Shown: in pieces, positions 53,462 to 62,051 of the stretch
Layout of the letters: each line of letters starts with the position of its first letter
How positions within the stretch are numbered: position 1 is the first letter of the stretch
Source of the DNA: Mycolicibacterium sp. HK-90
Lineage (GTDB): Bacteria; Actinomycetota; Actinomycetes; Mycobacteriales; Mycobacteriaceae
Reading direction: 5' to 3'
Length of the DNA: 64,000 nucleotides
Assembly (NCBI RefSeq): GCF_030486405.1
Contig: NZ_CP129613.1
Span: 4,898,001-4,962,000 of the forward strand
Notes under the pieces: model-generated
Database searches by the model: none
The model's input: only the letters and a program-made list of their open reading frames with translations
What the model was told of the DNA's origin: nothing
Program-made: the position numbers and the translations under genes

Positions 53462-54775
53462 TCAGGGCAGGGCGCCGGGGCTGAACTCCTCCAGCATCTC
53501 GGTGACCAGCGCGGCGATCGGCGAGCGCTCACTGCGCTGCAGCGTGATGTGGGCGAACAACGGGTGCCCCTTGAGCTTTTCGATCACCGCCGCGACGCCG
53601 TCGTGCCGGCCCACCCGCAGGTTGTCGCGCTGGGCCACGTCGTGGGTCAGCACCACCCGGGATCCCGCACCCAACCGTGACAGCACGGTCAGCAGCACGT
53701 TGCGTTCCAGCGACTGCGCCTCGTCCACGATGACGAACGAGTCGTGCAGCGAACGGCCCCGAATGTGGGTCAGCGGAAGCACTTCCAGCATCCCGCGGGA
53801 CAGCACCTCTTCGAGCACCGCGGGGCTGGCCAGCCCTTCGAGGGTGTCGAACACGGCCTGGGCCCAGGGGCCCATCTTCTCGCTCTCGCTGCCCGGCAGG
53901 TAGCCGAGATCCTGGCCACCGACCGCATACAGCGGGCGGAACACCACGACCTTGCGCTGGGTCCGGCGTTCCAGCACTGCCTCCAGGCCCGCACACAGTG
54001 CCAGCGCGGATTTGCCGGTGCCGGCCTTGCCACCGAGCGACACGATGCCGACGGATTCGTCGAGCAGCAGATCGAGGGCGACGCGCTGTTCGGCTGACCT
54101 TCCCCGGAGGCCGAACACTTCGCGATCACCACGCACCAACTGCACCCGCTTCTCGGCATTGACCCGGCCGAGAGCCGACGAACTTCCGCCCAGCAACCGA
54201 ATTCCGGTGTGGCACGGCAGGTCCCGAGCCTCGGCCAGATCGATCTCACCATCGGCGAACAGGGTGTCGATCTCCTCGGCCGCCACATCCACCTCGGTCA
54301 TCCCGGTCCAGCCGGACACGACGACATCCTGCGCGTGGTACTCGTCGGCGGCCAGGCCCACCGCGCCGGCTTTGACGCGCAGCGGGATGTCCTTGCTCAC
54401 CAGCGTGACGTGCTTGCCCTCTGTCGCGAGATTGGCCGCACACGCCAGGATCCGGGTGTCGTTGGTGTCGGTACGGAAGCCGGTGGGCAGCACCGTCGGG
54501 TCGATGTGATTCAACTCGACCTGCAGCGTACCGCCTTCTGTCCCAACGGGAATCGGCTGATCCAGCCGCCCGTGCTCAAGCCGCAGATCGTCGAACATCC
54601 GCAGCGCCTGCCGGGCGAACCAGCCCAGCTCGTGGTGATGCCGTTTGGCCTCCAGCTCGCTGATCACGACCAGCGGGACCACCACTTCATGCTCGGCGAA
54701 CCGGTTGCATGCCCATGGATCGGACAGCAACACGGATGTGTCGAGCACATAGGTACGGACAGGCGAATCAGTCAC
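53462..54775 (-). CDS. phoH2: PIN-PhoH RNA helicase/RNase
   Basis: A 437-residue PhoH2. The N-terminal PIN ribonuclease domain has acidic residues in [24 protein letters not shown] and [14 protein letters not shown]. The C-terminal PhoH ATPase has Walker [16 protein letters not shown], Walker [13 protein letters not shown] and a [14 protein letters not shown] element. Mycobacterial PhoH2 unwinds and cleaves RNA and is the toxin part of a module with the small upstream gene phoAT. The GTG start overlaps the stop of that small gene by 8 nt. It corresponds to Rv1095. Confidence 0.95.
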   Translation of the reverse strand: MTDSPVRTYVLDTSVLLSDPWACNRFAEHEVVVPLVVISELEAKRHHHELGWFARQALRMFDDLRLEHGRLDQPIPVGTEGGTLQVELNHIDPTVLPTGFRTDTNDTRILACAANLATEGKHVTLVSKDIPLRVKAGAVGLAADEYHAQDVVVSGWTGMTEVDVAAEEIDTLFADGEIDLAEARDLPCHTGIRLLGGSSSALGRVNAEKRVQLVRGDREVFGLRGRSAEQRVALDLLLDESVGIVSLGGKAGTGKSALALCAGLEAVLERRTQRKVVVFRPLYAVGGQDLGYLPGSESEKMGPWAQAVFDTLEGLASPAVLEEVLSRGMLEVLPLTHIRGRSLHDSFVIVDEAQSLERNVLLTVLSRLGAGSRVVLTHDVAQRDNLRVGRHDGVAAVIEKLKGHPLFAHITLQRSERSPIAALVTEMLEEFSPGALP

Positions 54776-54905
54776 GTGGCGCTCCTAGAACCCGCGCGGC
54801 CCCACACGAGTTGCTCGGTGGACACTGCGGCACCAGGACCGGAGCCGGTCCTCTCGTAAAAAACCGATCGGTACCGTCCGGACAGCAGAGCATGTCGCTA
54901 GCCAT
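54768..54905 (-). CDS. phoAT: PhoAT-like small antitoxin upstream of phoH2 (45 aa)
   Basis: A 45-codon gene starting ATG at 54905, encoding [19 protein letters not shown] and continuing to [11 protein letters not shown]. Its stop lies within the first codons of phoH2 (8-nt overlap), the arrangement reported for the phoAT antitoxin gene of mycobacteria. GGGAGTAG upstream could serve as ribosome site. Four cysteines (C7, C8, C28, C34) could bind metal. Assignment rests on position and overlap rather than on a motif. Confidence 0.6.
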   Translation of the reverse strand: MASDMLCCPDGTDRFFTRGPAPVLVPQCPPSNSCGAARVLGAPRD

Positions 54906-54974
54906 CGGATCCGACGCTACTCCCGCGGTGGCGGGGTTGCTGATTGGCGCGCCGCGTGAACTTTGCCCAGCGCG

Positions 54975-55802
54975 TTACGTGTTGATGAACTCCTGGAGCT
55001 CGGGCTCGTCGGCGAGGCCCCAGGCGGCGATCCGGTCGGCGATGACCTTGGTCAGCGCGGCCTTGTCGAAGATGCCGGCCTCGGCCACCACGGCGACCTT
55101 GTCCTGGTAGGCGTCGATGTCCGCGCCGATCACGTCGAGTTCGCGGGCCCGGGCGGCGATGGCGGCCACGGTCTCGTCGCGGTGGGTGCCCAGCAGGTAC
55201 GACACCAGGTTGGCGAAGAACAGCTCGTGCCGCTCCTCGTCGAGGACGATGCGGCCCATCATCGAGGCCAGCACCGGCTCGGTGATCTGGTCCTTGAGGT
55301 TGCGGGTGAAGACCGCGTGCGCGCGCTCGAAGAACGCCATGAACACCAGCGTCTCGATCTGGCTGTAGCTGTCGGCGCGGTAACCCTTCATCACGTGCTC
55401 GACGCGGACGTCCTCGTTGGCCGTCGGGTCGATCTCACGGGTGACGACGAGGTAGTTGCGCAGCGCCACGGCGTGCAGGTGCTCCTCGGCGGTCCAGCGG
55501 CCGAGGAAGCGGCCCCACTTGTCCTCGAGGATGAAGTGCTCGACGAGCTCGCGGTGGTAGCCCGACAGGTTGTCCTTGGTGATCAGCAGGATCTCCAAGG
55601 CGTCGGTGATGGTCTTGGGCAGGGTGACCTGCGACGGATCCCAGTCCTGGCCACCGAGGAAGGCGAAGTTCTCGCCCTGGTCGAACGGCACGTAATCGTG
55701 CGCGTACCAGAGGTCCTCGGTATCCAGGTGGCGACGCAGCTCGGCCTCGACAACGGGCTCGAGCTCCAAGGTCAGCGCATTAGCTACAGGTTTCTGTGCC
55801 AT
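54975..55802 (-). CDS. desA2: Acyl-ACP desaturase DesA2
   Basis: A 275-residue ferritin-like di-iron acyl-ACP desaturase, the same length as M. tuberculosis DesA2 (Rv1094). Iron ligands are in RWTAEEHLHAVALRNY (ExxH), ETLVFMAFFERAHAVF and MGRIVLDEERHELFF (second ExxH). DesA1/DesA2 introduce double bonds into mero-mycolic chains, an essential envelope step. ATG 55802 (MAQKPVANALTLELE) follows the family N-terminus. A palindrome 9-25 bp upstream probably binds a repressor. Confidence 0.93.
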   Translation of the reverse strand: MAQKPVANALTLELEPVVEAELRRHLDTEDLWYAHDYVPFDQGENFAFLGGQDWDPSQVTLPKTITDALEILLITKDNLSGYHRELVEHFILEDKWGRFLGRWTAEEHLHAVALRNYLVVTREIDPTANEDVRVEHVMKGYRADSYSQIETLVFMAFFERAHAVFTRNLKDQITEPVLASMMGRIVLDEERHELFFANLVSYLLGTHRDETVAAIAARARELDVIGADIDAYQDKVAVVAEAGIFDKAALTKVIADRIAAWGLADEPELQEFINT

Positions 55803-55810
55803 GAGGTAAC

Positions 55811-55827
55811 TGTAACCCGGGTTTACA
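55811..55827. promoter_or_regulatory. 17-bp palindrome upstream of desA2
   Basis: TGTAACCCGGGTTTACA is symmetric at all but one base pair around its central G and starts 9 bp upstream of the desA2 ATG. Mycobacterial desA1 and desA2 are regulated by the TetR-type repressor MadR through a palindromic promoter site; this is the obvious candidate, although I have not compared the exact sequence. Confidence 0.65.
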
Positions 55828-55880
55828 TGTTTCTGAAACTCGGGCCACTGCATGTCACAGTAGCCCGGCTCAGAGGTGTG

Positions 55881-57344
55881 TCAGAGGGTCAGGCCCGGGT
55901 ACAGCGGGTTGGCGTTCAACAGCTCGGCCGAGGCCGCGTGCACGCGCTCGGCGGTTCCGTCGGCGAGCTTGTACTTGGCTTTCGATGTCCCCTCGGGCTG
56001 CGTGTTGGACAGCACGTCGACGATCAGCTCGGCCACCCGGTCGAAGTCGTCGGCCCCGAATCCGCGGCTGGTCAGCGCCGGGGTGCCGAGCCGGATCCCG
56101 CTGGTGTACCAGGCGCCGTTGGGGTCGGCCGGGACGGCGTTGCGATTGGTGACGACGCCGGCGTCGAGCAGCGCGGACTCGGCCTGGCGGCCGGTCAGGC
56201 CGAACGAACGCACGTCGAGCAGCACGATGTGGTTGTCGGTGCCGCCGGTGACCAGGCCGGCGTCGCGCTTGACGAAGCCGTCGGCCAGGGCCTGGGCGTT
56301 GTCGGCGACCTGCTGGGCGTAGGTCTGGAAGGCCGGCTGACGGGCCTCGGCCAGCGCGACGGCCTTGGCCGCCATCACGTGGCTCAGCGGTCCGCCGAGC
56401 ACCATGGGGCAGCCCTTGTCGACGGCCGGGGCGAATTCCTCGGTGGCCAGCACCATGCCGCCGCGCGGTCCGCGCAGCGACTTGTGCGTCGTCGTGGTGG
56501 TGACGTGGGCGTGCGGCACGGGGTCCTCGTCGCCGGTGAACACCTTGCCCGCCACCAGGCCGGCGAAGTGGGCCATGTCGACCATCAGGGTGGCGCCGAC
56601 CTCGTCGGCGATCTCGCGCATCTTGGCGAAATTCACCCGGCGGGGGTAGGCCGAGTAGCCGGCGACCAGGATCAGCGGCTTGAATTCGCGCGCCGCGGCG
56701 GCCACCGCGTCGTAATCCAGGAAGCCCGTCTCGGGATTGGTGCCGTAGCTGCGCTGGTGGAACATCTTGCCGGAGATGTTGGGCCGGAAGCCGTGGGTCA
56801 GGTGACCGCCGGCGTCCAGGGACATACCGAGCAGCCGCTGGTTGCCGAGCTTGTTGCGCAGGGTCTCCCAGTCGGCCTCGGACAGGTCGTTGACGTGCTT
56901 GGCACCGAAGTTCGCCAGCTCCGGCGCCTCCACCTTGGTGGCCAGGATGGCCCAGAAGGCAACGAGATTGGCGTCGATGCCCGAGTGCGGCTGCACGTAG
57001 GCGTAGGGGGCGCCGAACAGTTCACGCGCGTGCTCGGCGGCCAGCGCCTCCACGGTGTCGACGTTCTGGCAGCCCGCGTAGAAGCGGTGTCCGACCGTGC
57101 CCTCGGCGTACTTGTCGGAGAACCAGGTGCCCATGGTGAGCAGCACGGCCGGCGAGGCGTAGTTCTCGCTGGCGATCAGCTTGAGCGAATCGCGTTGATC
57201 GGCAAGCTCTTTGCGAGTGGCTGCGGCGACCCGTGGCTCGACCTGCTCGATGACCTGCAAGGCGGCCCGGTAGGCGGCGCTTGAGGTGTCGGCGTAATCA
57301 GCGCCGGAAGCCGCGGGCAAGGTGGATGACGAGTCTGCTGCCAT
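55881..57344 (-). CDS. glyA: Serine hydroxymethyltransferase, long divergent form
   Basis: A 487-residue PLP enzyme converting serine and tetrahydrofolate to glycine and methylene-THF. Core motifs are [31 protein letters not shown], the PLP lysine in [24 protein letters not shown] sequence ([14 protein letters not shown]) and [12 protein letters not shown]. It is about 60 residues longer than the usual 420-430-residue GlyA, with an N-terminal extension and an insert around [25 protein letters not shown]. Its [10 protein letters not shown] is nearer the eukaryotic/chlamydial type than the HKTLGGGRSG of Rv1093. ATG 57344 is the best-supported start. Confidence 0.92.
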   Translation of the reverse strand: MAADSSSTLPAASGADYADTSSAAYRAALQVIEQVEPRVAAATRKELADQRDSLKLIASENYASPAVLLTMGTWFSDKYAEGTVGHRFYAGCQNVDTVEALAAEHARELFGAPYAYVQPHSGIDANLVAFWAILATKVEAPELANFGAKHVNDLSEADWETLRNKLGNQRLLGMSLDAGGHLTHGFRPNISGKMFHQRSYGTNPETGFLDYDAVAAAAREFKPLILVAGYSAYPRRVNFAKMREIADEVGATLMVDMAHFAGLVAGKVFTGDEDPVPHAHVTTTTTHKSLRGPRGGMVLATEEFAPAVDKGCPMVLGGPLSHVMAAKAVALAEARQPAFQTYAQQVADNAQALADGFVKRDAGLVTGGTDNHIVLLDVRSFGLTGRQAESALLDAGVVTNRNAVPADPNGAWYTSGIRLGTPALTSRGFGADDFDRVAELIVDVLSNTQPEGTSKAKYKLADGTAERVHAASAELLNANPLYPGLTL

Positions 57345-57463
57345 GGCTTTTAGCGTAGTCGGGCCCGTTGTGGCCGTTGATCGGGCCCGGGGCTCGATCA
57401 ACGGGCGGCACCCCGGGTGAGGATCTGGCTGCTGGGTCCGCCCGGAACTCGAGGTTGGTCAGA

Positions 57464-57781
57464 TCACTCGGCGGTGTGGTTCCACGCGCCGCCGGCCTTT
57501 CCGTTTGCGAAGCCGCCGCCGGGCCACCCCTTGCTCCAGTCGTGACCGGCCCAGGCACCTCCGGGCCAACCCTCGCTCCAGTCATGGCCGGCCCACGCGC
57601 CGCCGGGCCATGGGATCACGAGACCGGGGGTGGGCGGTTCCACCTCTTCGCCGTTCAAGATGACGACGGGATCGGCATTGGCCACCGCCGCGGACCCGAT
57701 GAGTCCGGCCATCGAGCCCGCCACCACGGCCACCCCGGCCATCAGCTTGACCCGGTTCGATTTCGTGCTCGTTGCCGCCAT
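57464..57781 (-). CDS. Small secreted protein with WPGGAWAGHDWS repeats
   Basis: A 105-residue protein with a Sec signal peptide (VKLMAGVAVVAGSMAGLIGSAAVANA, cleavage before DP). The mature part of about 65 residues contains two 14-residue tandem repeats, WPGGAWAGHDWSEG and WPGGAWAGHDWSKG, plus two partial units (WPGGGFANG and GGAWNH). It is Trp/Gly/His rich, without cysteine. The repeats could bind metal (His, Asp) or surface sugars (Trp). I do not recognise the family. It stands alone between glyA and a non-coding gap. Confidence 0.75.
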   Translation of the reverse strand: MAATSTKSNRVKLMAGVAVVAGSMAGLIGSAAVANADPVVILNGEEVEPPTPGLVIPWPGGAWAGHDWSEGWPGGAWAGHDWSKGWPGGGFANGKAGGAWNHTAE

Positions 57782-58010
57782 GTCGACTCCCTTGCCGTCA
57801 GCCCGGTTGTGTCGCCGCGATGCTCAGCAAACACTCTACTCTTCGGCGGCAAGACCGAACAAGAAGCGGAGCGCGGTGGCGGCCGGTGCCCGCCACTGCC
57901 CGAATCAAGATCAATTTCTGAAGGTTCAGCTGTATGTTTCGGCGGCGGATCGACCGCAGGCGTAACTACATGACCCGGGCCGCAGTGCCGAACGCAGGCA
58001 ACTCCTCAGC
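57782..58010. other. Non-coding gap upstream of the secreted-protein gene
   Basis: No convincing gene on either strand. It is less GC-rich around 57905-57935 (ATCAAGATCAATTTCTGAAG) and probably carries the promoter of the secreted-protein gene; I see no clear operator. Confidence 0.4.
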
Positions 58011-58028
58011 AAAGGCCCGCTGCGGGCC
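58011..58028 (-). terminator. Terminator after the DUF885 gene
   Basis: On the minus strand GGCCCGC-A-GCGGGCC forms a 7-bp GC stem followed by TTT, 10 nt after the DUF885 stop codon. Confidence 0.55.
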
Positions 58029-58037
58029 GTCATCGGG

Positions 58038-59261
58038 CTACAACGTCGACGGGATCAGGGGCTCATCGAGCAGTCGGCCGAAGCGCTCCGCCAGCGTCAC
58101 CCCGTCGGGCCGCTCGTCGAGCCATCCGCGTAGCAGCCGGTAACCCTCGATGTAGGTGCTGGTGTAGGCCCGCCACAACGGCGACGACAGGAAGCGCAGG
58201 GACTGCCGGGCCCGGGTGTCGTCGATCAGCTGCCACCGCTTGAGGAACTCCACCACCTCGTCGACGTCGCGGTGCTCGTCGTGCAGCATCAGCGCCGCGT
58301 CCTGGCGCACATCGGCCAGACCTGCCACGGCTTCGGAGATCGCCTCGGCGCGCTGCCCGTCGAACCGCAGGCCGAGGTCCGCGTAGATGTCGGCGGCCCA
58401 GCTACCCCAGCCGGGCCCGACGATCGCGTACAGCGCCAGGTCGGCCAGACCCTCGGCCATCAGGCATTGCGGGGTGTTGACGAGGAAGATCGTCTGTTCG
58501 GCCTGGCCGTCCCGGGCCACCAGGCCGGCCTCTTTGCGGCAGTGCTCGGTGTGATGGCCGGGATAGGACTCGTGGGCGACGAGCCGGGGCAGGTTGGCCA
58601 TCTGTTGTTTGAGGTCGGCATTGACCGCGACCGTGGACTTGTAGTCGCCCAGGTAGTAGTTGAACCCCGACCACGGCTTGTCGGTGACCACCTCGTACGT
58701 GATGGTCTCGGCTTCAGGCAGCGGGTAGGCGGCGCGCACCTTGTCGCGCAGGGCAGACGAGAACGCGTGAATGCACTCCTCCAGCCGGGCCGGCGGGATC
58801 TCATCGCCGGAACGGTGCGCAGCCATCCGCTCGGCGAGCGGCCCGGTGCCACCGAGCGCCTCGTCGAGTTTGGCGTGGGCCTGCCGGTATTTCTCCGGAT
58901 CGCCCTTGCCGATCCGGACGTCGAAATACGCCTGCACCTCGTCTACGAATCCGACGTCCTCACCGGCGAACTTGCGGCCGGCACAGTTGAGCGCGCGCAG
59001 GTGGGCGGCGATGTACTCGGCGCGGTCGCGGTCGAGGTCGTCGGGGATCTGGCCGAGCAACCGGTCGGCCTGCCGGGCCAGGTCGGCCGGGTCGGGCGCG
59101 GGCTCGTTCTCGACCGACCGACGCAGCTCCGGGTCACCGGTGAAAGAGTCGACGTAGCCGTCCTCGACGCGGTTGAAGCGCAAACCGAGCAGCAGATATT
59201 CGCGGATCAACACCGCGGAATCCGTCGCCGGGGCGCTGCCAATGTCCATCCCGTTACCCAT
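58038..59261 (-). CDS. DUF885 zinc-peptidase-like protein
   Basis: A 407-residue member of the DUF885 family, predicted metalloproteases. The zinc motif is [11 protein letters not shown] (HExxxGHH form) at about residue 223, and a downstream Glu is in [12 protein letters not shown]. The N-terminal half is helical ([21 protein letters not shown]). ATG 59261 is chosen because TACGGT ends 8 nt upstream on the minus strand, the leaderless geometry, and a longer frame would read antisense through coaA. There is no signal peptide, so it is probably cytoplasmic. Substrate unknown. Confidence 0.82.
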   Translation of the reverse strand: MGNGMDIGSAPATDSAVLIREYLLLGLRFNRVEDGYVDSFTGDPELRRSVENEPAPDPADLARQADRLLGQIPDDLDRDRAEYIAAHLRALNCAGRKFAGEDVGFVDEVQAYFDVRIGKGDPEKYRQAHAKLDEALGGTGPLAERMAAHRSGDEIPPARLEECIHAFSSALRDKVRAAYPLPEAETITYEVVTDKPWSGFNYYLGDYKSTVAVNADLKQQMANLPRLVAHESYPGHHTEHCRKEAGLVARDGQAEQTIFLVNTPQCLMAEGLADLALYAIVGPGWGSWAADIYADLGLRFDGQRAEAISEAVAGLADVRQDAALMLHDEHRDVDEVVEFLKRWQLIDDTRARQSLRFLSSPLWRAYTSTYIEGYRLLRGWLDERPDGVTLAERFGRLLDEPLIPSTL

Positions 59262-59291
59262 GCCCTCAACCGTAAATGCAAGACTGACCGA

Positions 59292-60230
59292 ATGCCGCGG
59301 CCGAGCGAGCCGAGCCCCTATGTGGAGTTCGACCGAAGTCAATGGCGTGCACTGCGCATGTCGACACCGCTGAAACTCACCGAGGACGAGCTGCTGCGCC
59401 TGCGAGGTATGGGCGAAAAGCTCGACATCCTCGAGGTCGAAGAGGTCTATCTGCCGCTGGCCCGGTTGATCCACCTCCAGGTGGCCGCCCGGCAGCGATT
59501 GTTCGCCGCGACCGCGGAGTTCCTCGGTGAGCCGCAGCAGAATCCGGACCGCCCGGTGCCGTTCGTCATCGGCGTCGCGGGCAGCGTGGCGGTCGGGAAA
59601 TCCACCACCGCGCGCGTGCTGCAGGCCCTGCTGGCCCGCTGGGGCCACCATCCTCGCGTCGACCTGGTCACCACCGACGGTTTCCTGTACCCCAACAAGG
59701 AGCTCAACCGCCGGAACCTCATGCACCGCAAGGGGTTCCCGGAGAGCTACGATCGGCGCGGCCTGATGCGGTTCGTCACCGCGGTGAAATCCGGTGCCGA
59801 CGAGGTCTGTGCACCGGTGTACTCACACCTGCTGTACGACATCGTGCCCGGCGAGAAGCAGGTGGTGCGCCATCCCGACATCCTGATCCTGGAGGGCCTC
59901 AACGTCCTGCAGACCGGGCCGGCGCTGATGGTGTCGGACCTGTTCGACTTCTCGGTGTACGTCGACGCGCGCATCGAGGACATCGAGCAGTGGTACATCT
60001 CCCGGTTCCTGACGATGCGTTCGACGGCGTTCGCCGATCCGGCCTCGCACTTCCATCACTACTCGACGCTGACCGACGAACAGGCCGTGTTCGCCGCCCG
60101 CGACATCTGGCATTCGATCAACCGCCCCAACCTGATCGAGAACATCTTGCCGACCCGCCCGCGGGCCACCCTGGTGCTACGCAAGGACAGCGACCATTCG
60201 ATCAACCGGCTGCGGCTGCGCAAGCTCTAG
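59292..60230 (+). CDS. coaA: Type I pantothenate kinase
   Basis: A 312-residue CoaA catalysing the ATP-dependent phosphorylation of pantothenate, first step of CoA synthesis, with the same length as the M. tuberculosis enzyme. The P-loop is [17 protein letters not shown] at about residues 93-109. Other motifs are [11 protein letters not shown] (catalytic Asp), [23 protein letters not shown] and a C-terminal [25 protein letters not shown] ends 7 nt before the ATG, suggesting a leaderless transcript divergent from DUF885. Confidence 0.97.
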   Translation: MPRPSEPSPYVEFDRSQWRALRMSTPLKLTEDELLRLRGMGEKLDILEVEEVYLPLARLIHLQVAARQRLFAATAEFLGEPQQNPDRPVPFVIGVAGSVAVGKSTTARVLQALLARWGHHPRVDLVTTDGFLYPNKELNRRNLMHRKGFPESYDRRGLMRFVTAVKSGADEVCAPVYSHLLYDIVPGEKQVVRHPDILILEGLNVLQTGPALMVSDLFDFSVYVDARIEDIEQWYISRFLTMRSTAFADPASHFHHYSTLTDEQAVFAARDIWHSINRPNLIENILPTRPRATLVLRKDSDHSINRLRLRKL

Positions 60231-60239
60231 CCGGAACGC

Positions 60240-60812
60240 TCAGGCGCGTTCCCAACCGCCCCACTCGTTGCCGACGAACTGTTGGCCGTCGGGAATCACG
60301 AAGTGGCGCAGGAACACCTGGAGCGCGGGCTGCATGCGCTGGTGCAGCTCGGTCATCGCGCTGACCAGTTCGGGGGTCATCGGATCCTCCCCCTCGGGTT
60401 TCTTCGGCGGGATCAACCCCAGGTGCAGCGCCATCTCCAGCTGGTAGAAGGTGAAGTCGCCGTAGGGCCGCTTGGGATCACAGCCGGGAACCTCCTCGTC
60501 GAAATAGGGATCCGACAGTTCCCAGCTCATGTTCGCCAGCAGCGTCCGGTGCTGATCGGTGAAGCCGAACGGGCCCGACTCGGGCAGGTCCTCGACGAAG
60601 AACGAGTACTCGTGGTCGGCCGGCGGGCGCTCATAGGCGTATTCGCCTGCCGCGCAGTCACCGAATCCGGTGGCGATGCGCAACAGGTCGAGATCGCCGG
60701 GCTCGGTCTCCCAGTCCGGTGGAAAACATGGCGCGCCTACTTCGGTTCCGTCCCAGCCGACGCGCACCGCCCGCAGTCGCTCCGTGTGCTCGGGTGCCCA
60801 ATTCAGTTCCAC
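60240..60812 (-). CDS. Conserved hypothetical protein, unknown function
   Basis: A protein of about 190 residues without a domain I recognise. It is Pro/Asp/Glu rich and soluble, with conserved-looking segments CFPPDWETEPGDLDLLRIATGFGDCAAGEYAYERPP and DPKRPYGDFTFYQLEMALHLGLIPP. The GTG at 60812 is preferred because GATAAT (60824-60819 on the minus strand) ends 7 nt upstream, the leaderless geometry. A GTG at 60902 would add 30 residues. It converges on coaA with stops 10 bp apart. Confidence 0.6.
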   Translation of the reverse strand: MELNWAPEHTERLRAVRVGWDGTEVGAPCFPPDWETEPGDLDLLRIATGFGDCAAGEYAYERPPADHEYSFFVEDLPESGPFGFTDQHRTLLANMSWELSDPYFDEEVPGCDPKRPYGDFTFYQLEMALHLGLIPPKKPEGEDPMTPELVSAMTELHQRMQPALQVFLRHFVIPDGQQFVGNEWGGWERA

Positions 60813-60928
60813 CCGGCCATTATCAAGCAGCCGGCGGTTGGCCGAACGAGGTTGGATCGACAGCACGGATCCGTTCGCAGACACGCACGGCTCGTATGTC
60901 ACGTCGGTCTTGGTGATGTATCCCGTGC

Positions 60929-60962
60929 GGAACGCCCAGAGCCATCGGGCTCTGGGCGTTCC
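60929..60962. terminator. 15-bp perfect hairpin
   Basis: GGAACGCCCAGAGCC (60929-60943) and GGCTCTGGGCGTTCC (60948-60962) are perfect inverted repeats around a 4-nt loop. It lies 10 bp after the stop of the membrane-protein gene at 60972 and upstream of the hypothetical gene, so it likely ends transcription of the former on the minus strand. Confidence 0.7.
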
Positions 60963-60971
60963 TGCTGTCGA

Positions 60972-61385
60972 TCAGGCCGGGATCCGCCGGACGCCGACGT
61001 ACTGCCATTCGGCCATCGCCAGCGTGTAGATGCCGGCGACGATGACGAATACGACGCCTGCGGTGGTCAGCGCCATGGTGAAGACAGCCACCAGGGCGAT
61101 CACCGTGCAGGCGGCATTGGCGATCACAGTGCCGATGCCGGCGGGACGCACCCGCTCGATCCCGGCGAGCGCGAACACCACGATGCCGTAGACGACCGAG
61201 AAGATGCCGACGCCGTACTCGACGGAGACCGGCAGCCCGGTGAAATCGGCGAACCAGCCTGCCGCGGCCAGCAGGGCGATCCCACAGATGCCGACGATGA
61301 CTGCGTCGGCCCGCATGGCCAGGCGCAGCAGCGAGTCGGCGCCCTTCCTCGTGCCGGCGGCTCCGGTGGCGGTGATGGCGGTCAT
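60972..61385 (-). CDS. Four-helix membrane protein, paralogue 1
   Basis: A 137-residue integral membrane protein with four hydrophobic helices (VIVGICGIALLAAAGWFADF; YGVGIFSVVYGIVVFALAG; GTVIANAACTVIALVAVFTMALT; GVVFVIVAGIYTLAMAEW). It shares the start MTAI-x-T/R, the motif DSLLRxAxRADA and the end LAxAxxQYxGVRR with the next gene, so the two are tandem duplicates. GAGAAGGAGAATC gives a good ribosome site. Function unknown. Confidence 0.75.
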   Translation of the reverse strand: MTAITATGAAGTRKGADSLLRLAMRADAVIVGICGIALLAAAGWFADFTGLPVSVEYGVGIFSVVYGIVVFALAGIERVRPAGIGTVIANAACTVIALVAVFTMALTTAGVVFVIVAGIYTLAMAEWQYVGVRRIPA

Positions 61386-61505
61386 GATTCTCCTTCTCTC
61401 TGGTGTGTTTCCGGTCGTTCATTCACTTCGCGTGCGGTGGAGCACGGTGCGGGGTCGCGCGCCGTAACCTCTTCCGGCGGCACCCCGCACCGGCTCGGCA
61501 GGGAG

Positions 61506-61913
61506 TCACGCCAGACGGCGCACTCCGCGGTATTGGAGCCAGGCCAGCCCTGCGGTGGCGAGGACGAATCCGAGGACCATCTCGGCTCCGGCCCCGGTCA
61601 ACGGCAACCAGCCGGCCACCAGGGCCACGACGGTGGTGGCGGCGAACACCACGTTTGCGGTGAGCACGGCGAGGCCGACCCGCCGAACGTCGGACACGGC
61701 CGCCAGGACGTACAGCAGCGCGCCGTAACCGACCAGCGCGGCACCGGTCAGCCAGCCGGCGGTGGCGGACACCCCCGCGATCCGGGCCAGTTGGTCGGCG
61801 GCCATCGCAACCAGCAGGCCGACCCCCGCGCACACCGTGGCGTCGGCGCGGAGGGCGAACCGCAGGAGGGAGTCGGTCGAGTCGGACAGTGGTCGGGTGA
61901 CGATGGCGGTCAT
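61506..61913 (-). CDS. Four-helix membrane protein, paralogue 2
   Basis: A 135-residue four-helix membrane protein paralogous to its neighbour (TDSLLRFALRADATVCAGVGLLVAMAAD, then GLAWLQYRGVRRLA). ATG 61913 is chosen for the GAGGAGACC ribosome site, with another in-frame ATG further upstream. The two genes are on the same strand with 120 bp between them, probably one operon. The RADA and QYxGVRR motifs at the ends of the helices are the features to search with. Confidence 0.75.
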   Translation of the reverse strand: MTAIVTRPLSDSTDSLLRFALRADATVCAGVGLLVAMAADQLARIAGVSATAGWLTGAALVGYGALLYVLAAVSDVRRVGLAVLTANVVFAATTVVALVAGWLPLTGAGAEMVLGFVLATAGLAWLQYRGVRRLA

Positions 61914-62051
61914 GTCGGTCTCCTCGGCGATGAGGGTGTCGATTCGGTGGAACACCTCCGACACTGCTCACCGGCCGCTGCCAGATCGACACAGATCACT
62001 GCCAAGCACTGCCAACCGCAGGTCAGCGCTATTTCAGAAGGGGAAGGTCCG

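Noticed and set aside
54963..57284. A 773-codon plus-strand frame over desA2 and glyA
   Set aside because: It is the antisense of two clearly identified enzymes.
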